DNA of 7,526 bases from Gammaproteobacteria bacterium (lineage in GTDB: Bacteria; Pseudomonadota; Gammaproteobacteria; Chromatiales; Sedimenticolaceae), in NCBI GenBank assembly GCA_020445165.1, contig JAGRHE010000140.1:1-7526 (forward strand), in the 5' to 3' direction. Under the pieces are notes generated by a model. The model saw only the letters and a list, made by a program, of their open reading frames with translations. It made no database searches and was not told the origin of the DNA. Shown here piece by piece: positions 1 to 7,526 of the stretch (position 1 is its first letter; each line of letters starts with the position of its first letter). Position numbers and translations under genes: made by a program.

Positions 1-2140
<2,140 letters not shown>

Positions 2141-2478
2141 CCAGGCCATCCTTCAGCCAGGGATCCCTATCGAATCCAACCAGATCTCGCAGTCCCTGAA
2201 CCTGACAAACTCAGGCCAGATAGGGAGTTCTCATGGAGCTGCTCCGGTTATCGGAATCCAACTTTGCCCGACTGCCAACGCCGATATCATGTCTACTTGC
2301 CCCCTTCTGGCGCCCCGGACTAGGCGACGCTCGTCATGCGCACCCGACCTGTGGCGCTGCAAATCGCTGGCGCTGATTCCAGACCACCTTTCTGCCAATC
2401 AAATGACGGGGCAAGACCTCAACTCTCCATCAGACTAACCGATAACTTCTCAGGATCATCGAATGCTTGCGTCGACCA
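2141..2478. other. Low-GC intergenic region between xseA and the BLUF gene
   Basis: No convincing protein or RNA gene is seen here. GC is clearly below xseA (32/60 in 2161-2220 against 47/60 in 1681-1740). Minor structures: an 8-bp inverted repeat TCCCTATC (2164-2171) / GATAGGGA (2219-2226) enclosing a small hairpin CCTGA-CAAAC-TCAGG (2201-2215); a 47-codon frame from ATG 2233 to TGA 2376 with a good Shine-Dalgarno (GGGAG, 2223-2227) but no recognisable product; and a weak plus-strand promoter candidate, TTTGCC (2263-2268), 16-bp spacer, TATCAT (2285-2290), which could serve the BLUF/EAL pair. No hairpin followed by a T-run is present, so no intrinsic terminator for xseA can be called. Confidence 0.5.
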
Positions 2479-2913
2479 ATGGAGAACCTCATTCATTTCA
2501 TCTATGCCAGCCGTGTCAGCGGACCGCTGGACGAAACCACGGTTCGCGACATCCTGCAAACCGCCAGGACCAATAACCGCGAACTCGGGGTGACGGGCAT
2601 GTTGCTTTATGCGGATGGCTCATTCTTCCAGGTACTCGAGGGCGAAGAACACGTCATCGAGGACCTTTTCGACCGCATCAGTCGCGACAACCGCCACCAC
2701 CAGGTCGTGCAGATCATCAGCGAGCCAATTGCCGAACGGCAATTTGCAGACTGGAGCATGGGCTATGCCGCAATAACCGGTAACGACCTGAACCAGATCG
2801 AGGGCATGAATGATTTTTTCGGGAGTCGCACATGCCTGGCTGAGGTCGACGAGGGGCGCGCCAAACTGCTGCTTGATGCTTTTGCCAAAGGTCGCTGGCG
2901 GCTGGTGGCGTGA
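2479..2913 (+). CDS. Short BLUF-domain blue-light photoreceptor
   Basis: A 144-aa protein consisting of one BLUF domain (sensor of blue light using FAD) plus a C-terminal helical segment. Seen directly: FIYASR with Tyr9, NNRELGVTGMLLY with Asn33, FFQVLEG with Gln51, and DWSMGY with Trp92 and Met94. Their spacing (Tyr-Gln 42, Asn-Gln 18, Gln-Trp 41) matches my recollection of PixD and AppA, where Tyr, Gln and Asn contact the flavin and carry out the photocycle, so a working flavin photocycle is expected. Residues about 100-144, with DEGRAKLLLDAFAKGRWR (124-141), correspond to the linker helices after the BLUF core in BluF/YcgF. No output domain is fused. The TGA stop overlaps the GTG of the next gene (EAL phosphodiesterase) by four bases, pointing to that protein as the partner, as for PapB/PapA of Rhodopseudomonas palustris. 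The start is uncertain: ATG 2479 fits the domain edge but has a poor ribosome site; in-frame TTG 2467 adds MRRP. GC is lower than in flanking genes. Confidence 0.93.
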   Translation: MENLIHFIYASRVSGPLDETTVRDILQTARTNNRELGVTGMLLYADGSFFQVLEGEEHVIEDLFDRISRDNRHHQVVQIISEPIAERQFADWSMGYAAITGNDLNQIEGMNDFFGSRTCLAEVDEGRAKLLLDAFAKGRWRLVA

Positions 2914-3686
2914 ATCGCACATCCTTGGCTTCGCGAGCTTTCGAACCGATGAGAGAAGGCAGCCGATTCCATAACATCGCGTTCACGCATGCTTTCCAGG
3001 CCATCGTTGACACATCCGAGTCAAAGGTGTCGTCTTACGAGGCGTTGATTCGCGGCTCGAACAACGAATCCGCTGGACACGTATTCAGCCAGGTCCGACC
3101 CGATGACATGGTGTGGTTCGACCAGGTGAGTCGGGAGAAGGCACTGCTCACCGCCGCACGGCTGGGCATCGATTGCGCGATCAATCTGAATTTTTTCCCC
3201 AGCTCGGTACTCTTCAACAACGGCACGCTACTGGAAAGGACCGTGCAGACCGCGATGGATCTCGGCATTGGCGCGGAGCGGCTGGTCGTCGAGCTCACCG
3301 AAGCTGAACTGGTCAGAGACACCGAACCTTTACGCGCAATCCTGAATAACTTTCGACGCAAGAAGGTTGTGATCGCCATCGACGATTTCGGTGCCGGCTA
3401 TTCCGGGCTCAACATGCTTGCCGAAATCCACCCGGACATCATCAAGATCGACATGGCTTTGGTGCGCGATATACACAAGCGCGGTGCGCGTCAGTCAATC
3501 GTGCACGCAATCCACAGCGTGTGCCTGGATCTCGGGATTCGGGTAATCGCTGAAGGAGTCGAGACCGTGGCGGAATTCGACTTCCTCAGGAGTATTGGTA
3601 TTTCCTTGTTTCAAGGCCACCTGTTTGGCAAGCCTTCCTTCGAATCGCTTTCGGCTGTGCATTTTCCGACGTTTCCAGCTACCTGA
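2910..3686 (+). CDS. EAL-domain cyclic-di-GMP phosphodiesterase, partner of the BLUF protein
   Basis: A 258-aa protein that is essentially a single EAL domain, predicted to hydrolyse c-di-GMP to pGpG in the cytoplasm. Signature residues seen: YEALIRG (E44), INLNFFPSS (N92), VVELTEAEL (E128), IAIDDFGAGYSGLN (D158, D159), DIIKID (K179), IAEGVET (E215, E218) and FQGHLFGKP (Q235). From E128 on, spacings equal those of RocR (30, 20, 36, 20), and all metal-binding and catalytic positions are kept, so an active enzyme is expected. The features around RGSNNESAGHVFSQVRPDD and the asparagine-phenylalanine-proline segment resemble the EAL domain of BluF/BlrP1-type proteins more than GGDEF-EAL proteins. 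There is no transmembrane segment, GGDEF or sensor domain. The start is GTG 2910, inside the BLUF stop (GTGA overlap), implying translational coupling; ATG 2949 is a possible shorter start. The reading frame is closed upstream by a TGA at 2874. GC is low (28/60 in 3181-3240). Confidence 0.94.
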   Translation: MNRTSLASRAFEPMREGSRFHNIAFTHAFQAIVDTSESKVSSYEALIRGSNNESAGHVFSQVRPDDMVWFDQVSREKALLTAARLGIDCAINLNFFPSSVLFNNGTLLERTVQTAMDLGIGAERLVVELTEAELVRDTEPLRAILNNFRRKKVVIAIDDFGAGYSGLNMLAEIHPDIIKIDMALVRDIHKRGARQSIVHAIHSVCLDLGIRVIAEGVETVAEFDFLRSIGISLFQGHLFGKPSFESLSAVHFPTFPAT

Positions 3687-3762
3687 GCTACATGGCTTCG
3701 TCTGCTGCCACCCGTTGCATTGGGGCGCACTCTCCGACTCGAACTACCTCCTGCTTCCACTC
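3687..3762. other. Convergent spacer between the EAL gene and der
   Basis: This 76-bp gap separates the stops of two convergent genes. Both strands were read for a hairpin followed by a T-run; only 4-bp stems are found (for example AGCT-ACCTG-AGCT at its left edge), so no bidirectional terminator can be called. Confidence 0.5.
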
Positions 3763-5157
3763 CTATTTCTTCTTCCCAACAAACCGCATCATCCGCCCGC
3801 GCTTCTTGATCTGGCGATCGGACAGCTTGTTGCGCTTGCCGGCATAGGGGTTGGCACCGGTCTTGAACTCGATCCGCAAGGGCGTACCGCGCAGGTGCAG
3901 CACACTGCGGAAGCGGTTCATCAGGTAGCGTTGGTAGGCGGCGGGCACCTGTGCTGTCTGGTTGCCATGCACGACGATGATCGGCGGATTCTTGCCACCC
4001 TGGTGTGCATAGCGCAGCTTGATGCGCCGCCCCTGCGCCAGTGGCGGCTGATGCTCCATGACGGCATCTTCGAGGATGCGGGTCAGTTCAGGTGTTTTCA
4101 GATCCACCATCGCCGCAGCATAGGCAGCATCGACGGCTTCGAGCAGGTGCCCGACGCCGCTGCCGTGCAGCGCCGAAATAAAGCGCCAGTCGGCAAAATC
4201 GAGAAATGGCAGCCGGCGCTGCATCTCGGTCTTGATCCGGTCGCGCGCATCGCCGCTCAGACCGTCCCACTTGTTGATCACCACCACCAGCGCACGACCG
4301 CTGTCGACCACGTGTCCGGCAAGTCCGGCGTCCTGGTCCGAGATGCCCTGCTGCGCGTCGAGCACCAGCAGCACGACGTTGGCCTGCTCGATCGCCTGCA
4401 GCGTCTTGATCACGCTGAACTTCTCGATCGCCTCGCTGATCCGGCCACGACGCCGAACACCGGCGGTGTCGATCAGGGTGTAGGGTTTGCCATCACGGCT
4501 GAACGGGATATAGATGCTGTCGCGCGTGGTGCCCGGCTGATCAAAGGCGACCACGCGTTCTTCGCCCAGCAGGCGGTTGACCAGGGTCGACTTGCCGACG
4601 TTCGGGCGTCCGACCACGGCGATCTGGGTGCCCGGCAACGGCGAGTCGTCGGTTTCTTCTCCGATCGACGGCAGGGACTCGAGCGCCCCGTCGATGAGTG
4701 ATGTGACGCCGCGACCGTGGGCCGCGGCGATCGGCACCGGCTCGCCCAGACCGAGGGCGTGGAAATCGCCGCTGATCGCGTCGTAATTGAGGCTCTCGGT
4801 CTTGTTGACCGCGAGCACGATTGGCTTGCCGGTACGGCGCAGCCCTTCGGCGATCACCTGGTCACCGGCAGTGAGCCCGTCACGCGCATCGAGGATGAAC
4901 AGCACCATGTCCGCCTCGCCGATCGCGTGCCGCACCTGCTGCTCCATCAGCACGTCGATACCGACCTGGTCACCGCTCAAGCCACCGGTGTCGACCACGA
5001 CGTAGGGGCGGCTGCCGATCCGCCCGACGCCGTACTTGCGGTCGCGGGTCAGGCCGGGCTGGTCGGCGACCAACGCATCGCGCGTGCGCGTGAGCCGGTT
5101 GAACAGGGTCGACTTGCCGACATTGGGGCGCCCCACCAGGGCGATGACCGGAAGCAT
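3763..5157 (-). CDS. der: Ribosome biogenesis GTPase Der (EngA)
   Basis: Essential GTPase with two G domains in tandem that acts in late 50S ribosomal subunit assembly. It is 464 aa, in the usual range for proteobacterial Der. First G domain: GRPNVGKS (9-16), LTRD (36-39), DTGG (56-59), NKTE (118-121) and AAAHGRG (144-150). Second G domain: GRPNVGKS (183-190), TTRD (210-213), DTAG (230-233), NKWD (295-298) and SALHGSG (328-334). The KH-like domain that packs against them spans about 353-435 ([38 protein letters not shown]), followed by a very basic tail ending GKKK, typical for rRNA contact. The only oddity is NKTE instead of the common NKxD in the first G domain. The ATG at 5157 lies 9 bp after the bamB stop with no clear Shine-Dalgarno, so translation is probably coupled to bamB. 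It is the last gene of the hisS-yfgM-bamB-der run. Confidence 0.98.
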   Translation of the reverse strand: MLPVIALVGRPNVGKSTLFNRLTRTRDALVADQPGLTRDRKYGVGRIGSRPYVVVDTGGLSGDQVGIDVLMEQQVRHAIGEADMVLFILDARDGLTAGDQVIAEGLRRTGKPIVLAVNKTESLNYDAISGDFHALGLGEPVPIAAAHGRGVTSLIDGALESLPSIGEETDDSPLPGTQIAVVGRPNVGKSTLVNRLLGEERVVAFDQPGTTRDSIYIPFSRDGKPYTLIDTAGVRRRGRISEAIEKFSVIKTLQAIEQANVVLLVLDAQQGISDQDAGLAGHVVDSGRALVVVINKWDGLSGDARDRIKTEMQRRLPFLDFADWRFISALHGSGVGHLLEAVDAAYAAAMVDLKTPELTRILEDAVMEHQPPLAQGRRIKLRYAHQGGKNPPIIVVHGNQTAQVPAAYQRYLMNRFRSVLHLRGTPLRIEFKTGANPYAGKRNKLSDRQIKKRGRMMRFVGKKK

Positions 5158-5166
5158 GGATGGTAC

Positions 5167-6339
5167 TCAGCGCGGCAGCGAGATCGCGGCCAGTTCGCCA
5201 CCGTCGCCCTGGACGTAGAGCACATCGCCGACCACGCGCATGCCGGTCGTGATCGTGTCACTGCCGACCCGGGTACGCGCGACGAAGCGGCCGTCGACAC
5301 GGCTCATCCAGTGCAGGTATCCCTCGAAGTCGCCGACAACGACGTAATCGCCGAGCACCGCGACATTCGACAAGCGACGATTGGCGAGCGCCTCCTGGCT
5401 CCAGTTGACACCACCGTTGCGGATATCCAACCCCCACACCGTGCCGTCTTCGTCACTGACGTAGAGCCCTTCGGCATCGGCTGCCATGCGACTGTAGGCA
5501 GACAGTTTATGCCGCCAGGCAATGCGCCCGCTGCGCTGCTCGATCGCGGCGACCTCGCCCTGGTAGGTGGCGACGAACACACCGCCACCGAGCACCAGCG
5601 GATCGCCGTCGATGTCAGCCAGGCGCTGCAGTTCCGAGCGACCGCCGGGCACCGTGACACTGGTATCCCACAGCACGCTGCCATTGTCGGCGCGCAGCGC
5701 CAGCAGGCGACCACCCGCCATGCCGACATAGACCGCACCACCGACCAGGACCGGTGAACTGGTGCCACGCAGGGTCAGGGTCGGCACCTCGCGCTCATAG
5801 CGCCAGCGCTCGACACCACTGGCCGCTTCCAGGCCAAACAGCTTGCCGTCAACCGCGTGCACCACGACCACACCCTGGCCGACGGCCGGCACCGACAGGA
5901 TCTCGCTGGACACCCGCGTGCGCCAACGTTCTGCACCGGTGTCGGCCGCAAGGGCGATGACCTCTGCCTCGCTGGTGCCGAGCACGAGCAGTCCGTCGGC
6001 GACGCCCGGACCGCCGGATACCGGCGCATCGAGGTCGGTCTGCCACAACGCCGCCCCCGTGTCCGAATCAATCGCCTGCACCCTGCCCTCACCGTCGGCG
6101 ACATAGACCACGCCACCGACGATCTGCGGTTCGAGTGCAAGACGTTGCTCGTCGGTTCCACCACCGACATCGCGTGACCACAGCAAGCGCGGCTGGACGG
6201 TGGTTTCGAAATCGACCAGCTCGGCCGGCTCGATGACACTGTCGCTGCCGAACCATTCCGTCGGATCGGCGAAGGTGCCGCAGCCGCTCAGCAACAGGGC
6301 CGCAACCAGGGGAAACGCGCGTTGCATGACTGCGAACAT
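5167..6339 (-). CDS. bamB: Outer membrane protein assembly factor BamB (lipoprotein)
   Basis: Periplasmic lipoprotein of the BAM complex, which inserts beta-barrel proteins in the outer membrane. It is 390 aa (E. coli BamB 392). The N-terminus is a lipoprotein signal: basic/hydrophobic stretch QRAFPLVAALLLSGC with lipobox LSGC and acylated Cys20. The mature part is an eight-bladed propeller of PQQ-like repeats, seen as recurring units such as VVYVADGEGRVQAIDSDTG, LVLGTSEAEVIALAADTG, VFVATYQGEVAAIEQRSG and LYVSDEDGTVWGLDIRNG, each followed by W. The BamA-contact loops are present: LTLRG (L188, L190, R191) and ADIDGDP (D242, D244) match L192, L194, R195, D246 and D248 of E. coli with a constant offset of 4. 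The ATG at 6339 overlaps the yfgM stop by one base (TGATG), indicating translational coupling; ATG 6327 (Met5) would also leave an intact signal peptide. Confidence 0.97.
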   Translation of the reverse strand: MFAVMQRAFPLVAALLLSGCGTFADPTEWFGSDSVIEPAELVDFETTVQPRLLWSRDVGGGTDEQRLALEPQIVGGVVYVADGEGRVQAIDSDTGAALWQTDLDAPVSGGPGVADGLLVLGTSEAEVIALAADTGAERWRTRVSSEILSVPAVGQGVVVVHAVDGKLFGLEAASGVERWRYEREVPTLTLRGTSSPVLVGGAVYVGMAGGRLLALRADNGSVLWDTSVTVPGGRSELQRLADIDGDPLVLGGGVFVATYQGEVAAIEQRSGRIAWRHKLSAYSRMAADAEGLYVSDEDGTVWGLDIRNGGVNWSQEALANRRLSNVAVLGDYVVVGDFEGYLHWMSRVDGRFVARTRVGSDTITTGMRVVGDVLYVQGDGGELAAISLPR

Positions 6340-6974
6340 CAGGATGCCGCCGCGTCGCCGCCGACGTCGACCAATTTCATGCGCACCAGGGTTTCGTCCT
6401 GGATACCCTTGACCAGGGCCTCCTGGTACGACTCGCGTGCTGCCTCGGTGTTGCCGCGTGCAACCTGCAGATCGCCCTGCAACAGCGCGAACTCGCCGGC
6501 GAATGCAGGCAGCGGCGGCTGCGCGAGCAGACCATCCAGCGCCTCCAGCTCTTTCATGTCCAGCAGCAGCTGGGCAAGACGCAGGCGGCCGACTTCACGC
6601 AGCGTCGCCTCGGGTGCCGAATCGGCCACCCACTGCAGGTGGTTGCGGGCAACCGACTTCTCCCCGCGCTGATACGCCAGCTTGGCCAGTTCGAGCGCTG
6701 CAAAGCTCGCGTAGGCGCTGCCACTGAATTCGCCGATGATGCGCTTGCCATCCTCCAGGGCCTTGTCGAAATTACCGGTCAGCACCGACTGCCGCATGGT
6801 GTCGAACGCAATCGATGCCGTCTCACCCTGGTTGCGCTGCCAGCCCTGCCAGCCCTGCCAACCACCAATCACCAGGAAACCGAGCACGACACCGCCGATC
6901 ACCGAGCGGCCGTTCTCCTTCCACCATTTCTTTATCGCCTCGACCTGTTCTTCTTCAGTCTGGTAGGTACTCAT
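6339..6974 (-). CDS. yfgM: YfgM-family membrane-anchored TPR protein (SecYEG ancillary subunit)
   Basis: Inner-membrane protein with a large periplasmic domain. In E. coli, YfgM associates with SecYEG and the chaperone PpiD and helps hand over exported proteins. Here it is 211 aa (E. coli 206). The acidic N-terminus TEEEQVEAIKKWWKENG (6-22) is the family signature. One membrane segment follows (about 24-40, SVIGGVVLGFLVIGGWQ), then a short (GWQ)3 repeat at the membrane exit. From about residue 55 on there are TPR-like helical hairpins, for example AYASFAALELAKLAYQRG (87-104), LREVGRLRLAQLLLDMKE (125-142) and LLQGDLQVARGNTEAARESY (164-183). The frame is open to 7061, but ATG 6974 is chosen because it has a strong ribosome site (AGAGGA) and gives the family N-terminus. 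It lies 31 bp after hisS and overlaps bamB by one base, the same neighbourhood as in E. coli. Confidence 0.94.
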   Translation of the reverse strand: MSTYQTEEEQVEAIKKWWKENGRSVIGGVVLGFLVIGGWQGWQGWQRNQGETASIAFDTMRQSVLTGNFDKALEDGKRIIGEFSGSAYASFAALELAKLAYQRGEKSVARNHLQWVADSAPEATLREVGRLRLAQLLLDMKELEALDGLLAQPPLPAFAGEFALLQGDLQVARGNTEAARESYQEALVKGIQDETLVRMKLVDVGGDAAAS

Positions 6975-6980
6975 CAGTAT

Positions 6981-6986
6981 TCCTCT
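6981..6986 (-). promoter_or_regulatory. Shine-Dalgarno site that fixes the yfgM start
   Basis: Minus-strand AGAGGA sits 6 nt before the ATG at 6974. No comparable site precedes the longer in-frame start at 7061, which would lie inside hisS. Confidence 0.8.
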
Positions 6987-7005
6987 CCGGATATCACGGG
7001 GCCGT

Positions 7006-7526
7006 TCAATGCCCCAGGCGCTCGGCCAGCGTCGCCGCAACTGCGTCGCGCGCCAATTCAATCTGTGGTTCGTCGGTGCGCAGCGGTTTGAGCACCACCT
7101 TGCCCGCTTCGATTTCGCTGTCGCCGATCACCAGCGCATAAGGTGCGCCACTGCGGTCGGCCCGTTTGAACTGTGACTTCATCCCGCCGCCGCCGCAATG
7201 CACGACAATCTCGCGTCCGGGCAGCGCATCGCGCAGTTGCTCGCCCAGGACCAGGCCCTCGCGTTGGGCAGCGTCACCCATCAGCACCAGGTAGACGTCG
7301 GCGGCCACTGCACCGGCAGCCGGATCGGTCTCTTCCAGGATCGCGACCAGCCGTTCCAGCCCCATGGCGAAACCGACCGCAGGCACCGGCTTGCCACCAA
7401 GCTGTTCGACCAGGCCATCATAACGCCCACCCGCGCAAACCGTACCCTGAGCGCCGAGCCGATCGGTCACCCACTCGAACACGGTACGCGAATAATAATC
7501 GAGCCCCCGCACCAGGCGCGGATTGA
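7006..7526 (-). CDS. hisS: Histidine-tRNA ligase, C-terminal part (5' end beyond window)
   Basis: Class II aminoacyl-tRNA synthetase that attaches histidine to tRNA-His in the cytoplasm. The last 172 codons are visible. They begin inside the catalytic domain with the histidine-specific motif [18 protein letters not shown], followed by [15 protein letters not shown] and the class II motif 3 region [13 protein letters not shown] with its active-site arginine. After the acidic linker ([13 protein letters not shown]) comes the anticodon-binding domain: [23 protein letters not shown], a glycine-rich stretch [20 protein letters not shown], and [19 protein letters not shown]. The protein ends ERLGH. 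Motif 1, motif 2 and the rest of the N-terminal half lie to the right of the window. It is followed after 31 bp by yfgM and is probably the upstream gene of the hisS-yfgM-bamB-der operon; ispG is expected further upstream by analogy with E. coli. Confidence 0.97.
   Translation of the reverse strand, partial: NPRLVRGLDYYSRTVFEWVTDRLGAQGTVCAGGRYDGLVEQLGGKPVPAVGFAMGLERLVAILEETDPAAGAVAADVYLVLMGDAAQREGLVLGEQLRDALPGREIVVHCGGGGMKSQFKRADRSGAPYALVIGDSEIEAGKVVLKPLRTDEPQIELARDAVAATLAERLGH

Noticed and set aside
2247..2446. 8-bp inverted repeat GTTATCGG (2247-2254) / CCGATAAC (2439-2446) as ends of a small mobile element
   Set aside because: One such match is expected by chance in a region this size; no target-site duplication or transposase is present.
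2336..2593. Plus-strand frame overlapping the start of the BLUF gene
   Set aside because: No ribosome site and no family features; the BLUF frame carries the conserved residues in the overlap.
3725..3756. Minus-strand GTAGTTCGAGTCGG, which looks like a tRNA T-loop or D-arm and could mark an attachment site
   Set aside because: The bases on either side do not form a T-stem or D-stem and no acceptor or anticodon arm is present; chance similarity is likely.
3595..4701. Long plus-strand open frame opposite der (368 codons)
   Set aside because: It is the antisense shadow of der in GC-rich DNA; the product shows no family features, while the minus strand has all ten G motifs of Der.
4717..5757. 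Long plus-strand open frame opposite der and bamB (346 codons)
   Set aside because: His/Asp/Arg-rich composition typical of antisense frames; it crosses two well-supported genes on the other strand.

Overview
This 7.5 kb window looks like ordinary chromosome from a GC-rich gammaproteobacterium. Every housekeeping protein resembles its Escherichia coli counterpart, and the gene order (guaB divergent from xseA, then der, bamB, yfgM and hisS on the opposite strand) is a well-known gammaproteobacterial arrangement. Hand-counted GC is roughly 65-78% in the housekeeping genes sampled. Codon use and the sequences fit a Chromatiales-like or similar environmental lineage, but the genus cannot be read from this window.

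Layout: positions 1-627 (minus) hold the first 209 codons of guaB (IMP dehydrogenase), which runs off the left edge. A 145-bp divergent spacer (628-772) carries a strong sigma70-type promoter for guaB. xseA (exonuclease VII large subunit) follows on the plus strand to 2140. A low-GC block (about 47-53% GC in the lines counted) then runs to about 3.7 kb. It has a roughly 340-bp leader with no convincing gene, a short BLUF-domain blue-light receptor gene (2479-2913), and an EAL-domain cyclic-di-GMP phosphodiesterase gene (2910-3686) that overlaps it by four bases (GTGA). After a 76-bp convergent gap, the minus strand carries der (3763-5157), bamB (5167-6339), yfgM (6339-6974) and the 3' part of hisS (7006 to the right edge). 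These are tightly packed, with gaps of 9 bp, a 1-base overlap and 31 bp, and look like one operon transcribed hisS > yfgM > bamB > der.

How the genes work together: guaB makes XMP for guanine nucleotide synthesis. XseA is the large subunit of a single-strand exonuclease. hisS charges tRNA-His. YfgM and BamB act in envelope protein export and outer-membrane protein assembly. Der is a double GTPase for 50S ribosome assembly. The accessory part is the BLUF + EAL pair. The two ORFs together (144 + 258 aa) match the length of the single-chain BLUF-EAL proteins BluF/YcgF and BlrP1, but here they are separate polypeptides. The flavin-binding residues of the BLUF protein and the catalytic residues of the EAL protein are all present, so the pair reads as a two-protein blue-light-controlled c-di-GMP phosphodiesterase, similar in concept to PapB/PapA of Rhodopseudomonas palustris. 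It sits as an insertion between otherwise conserved neighbours.
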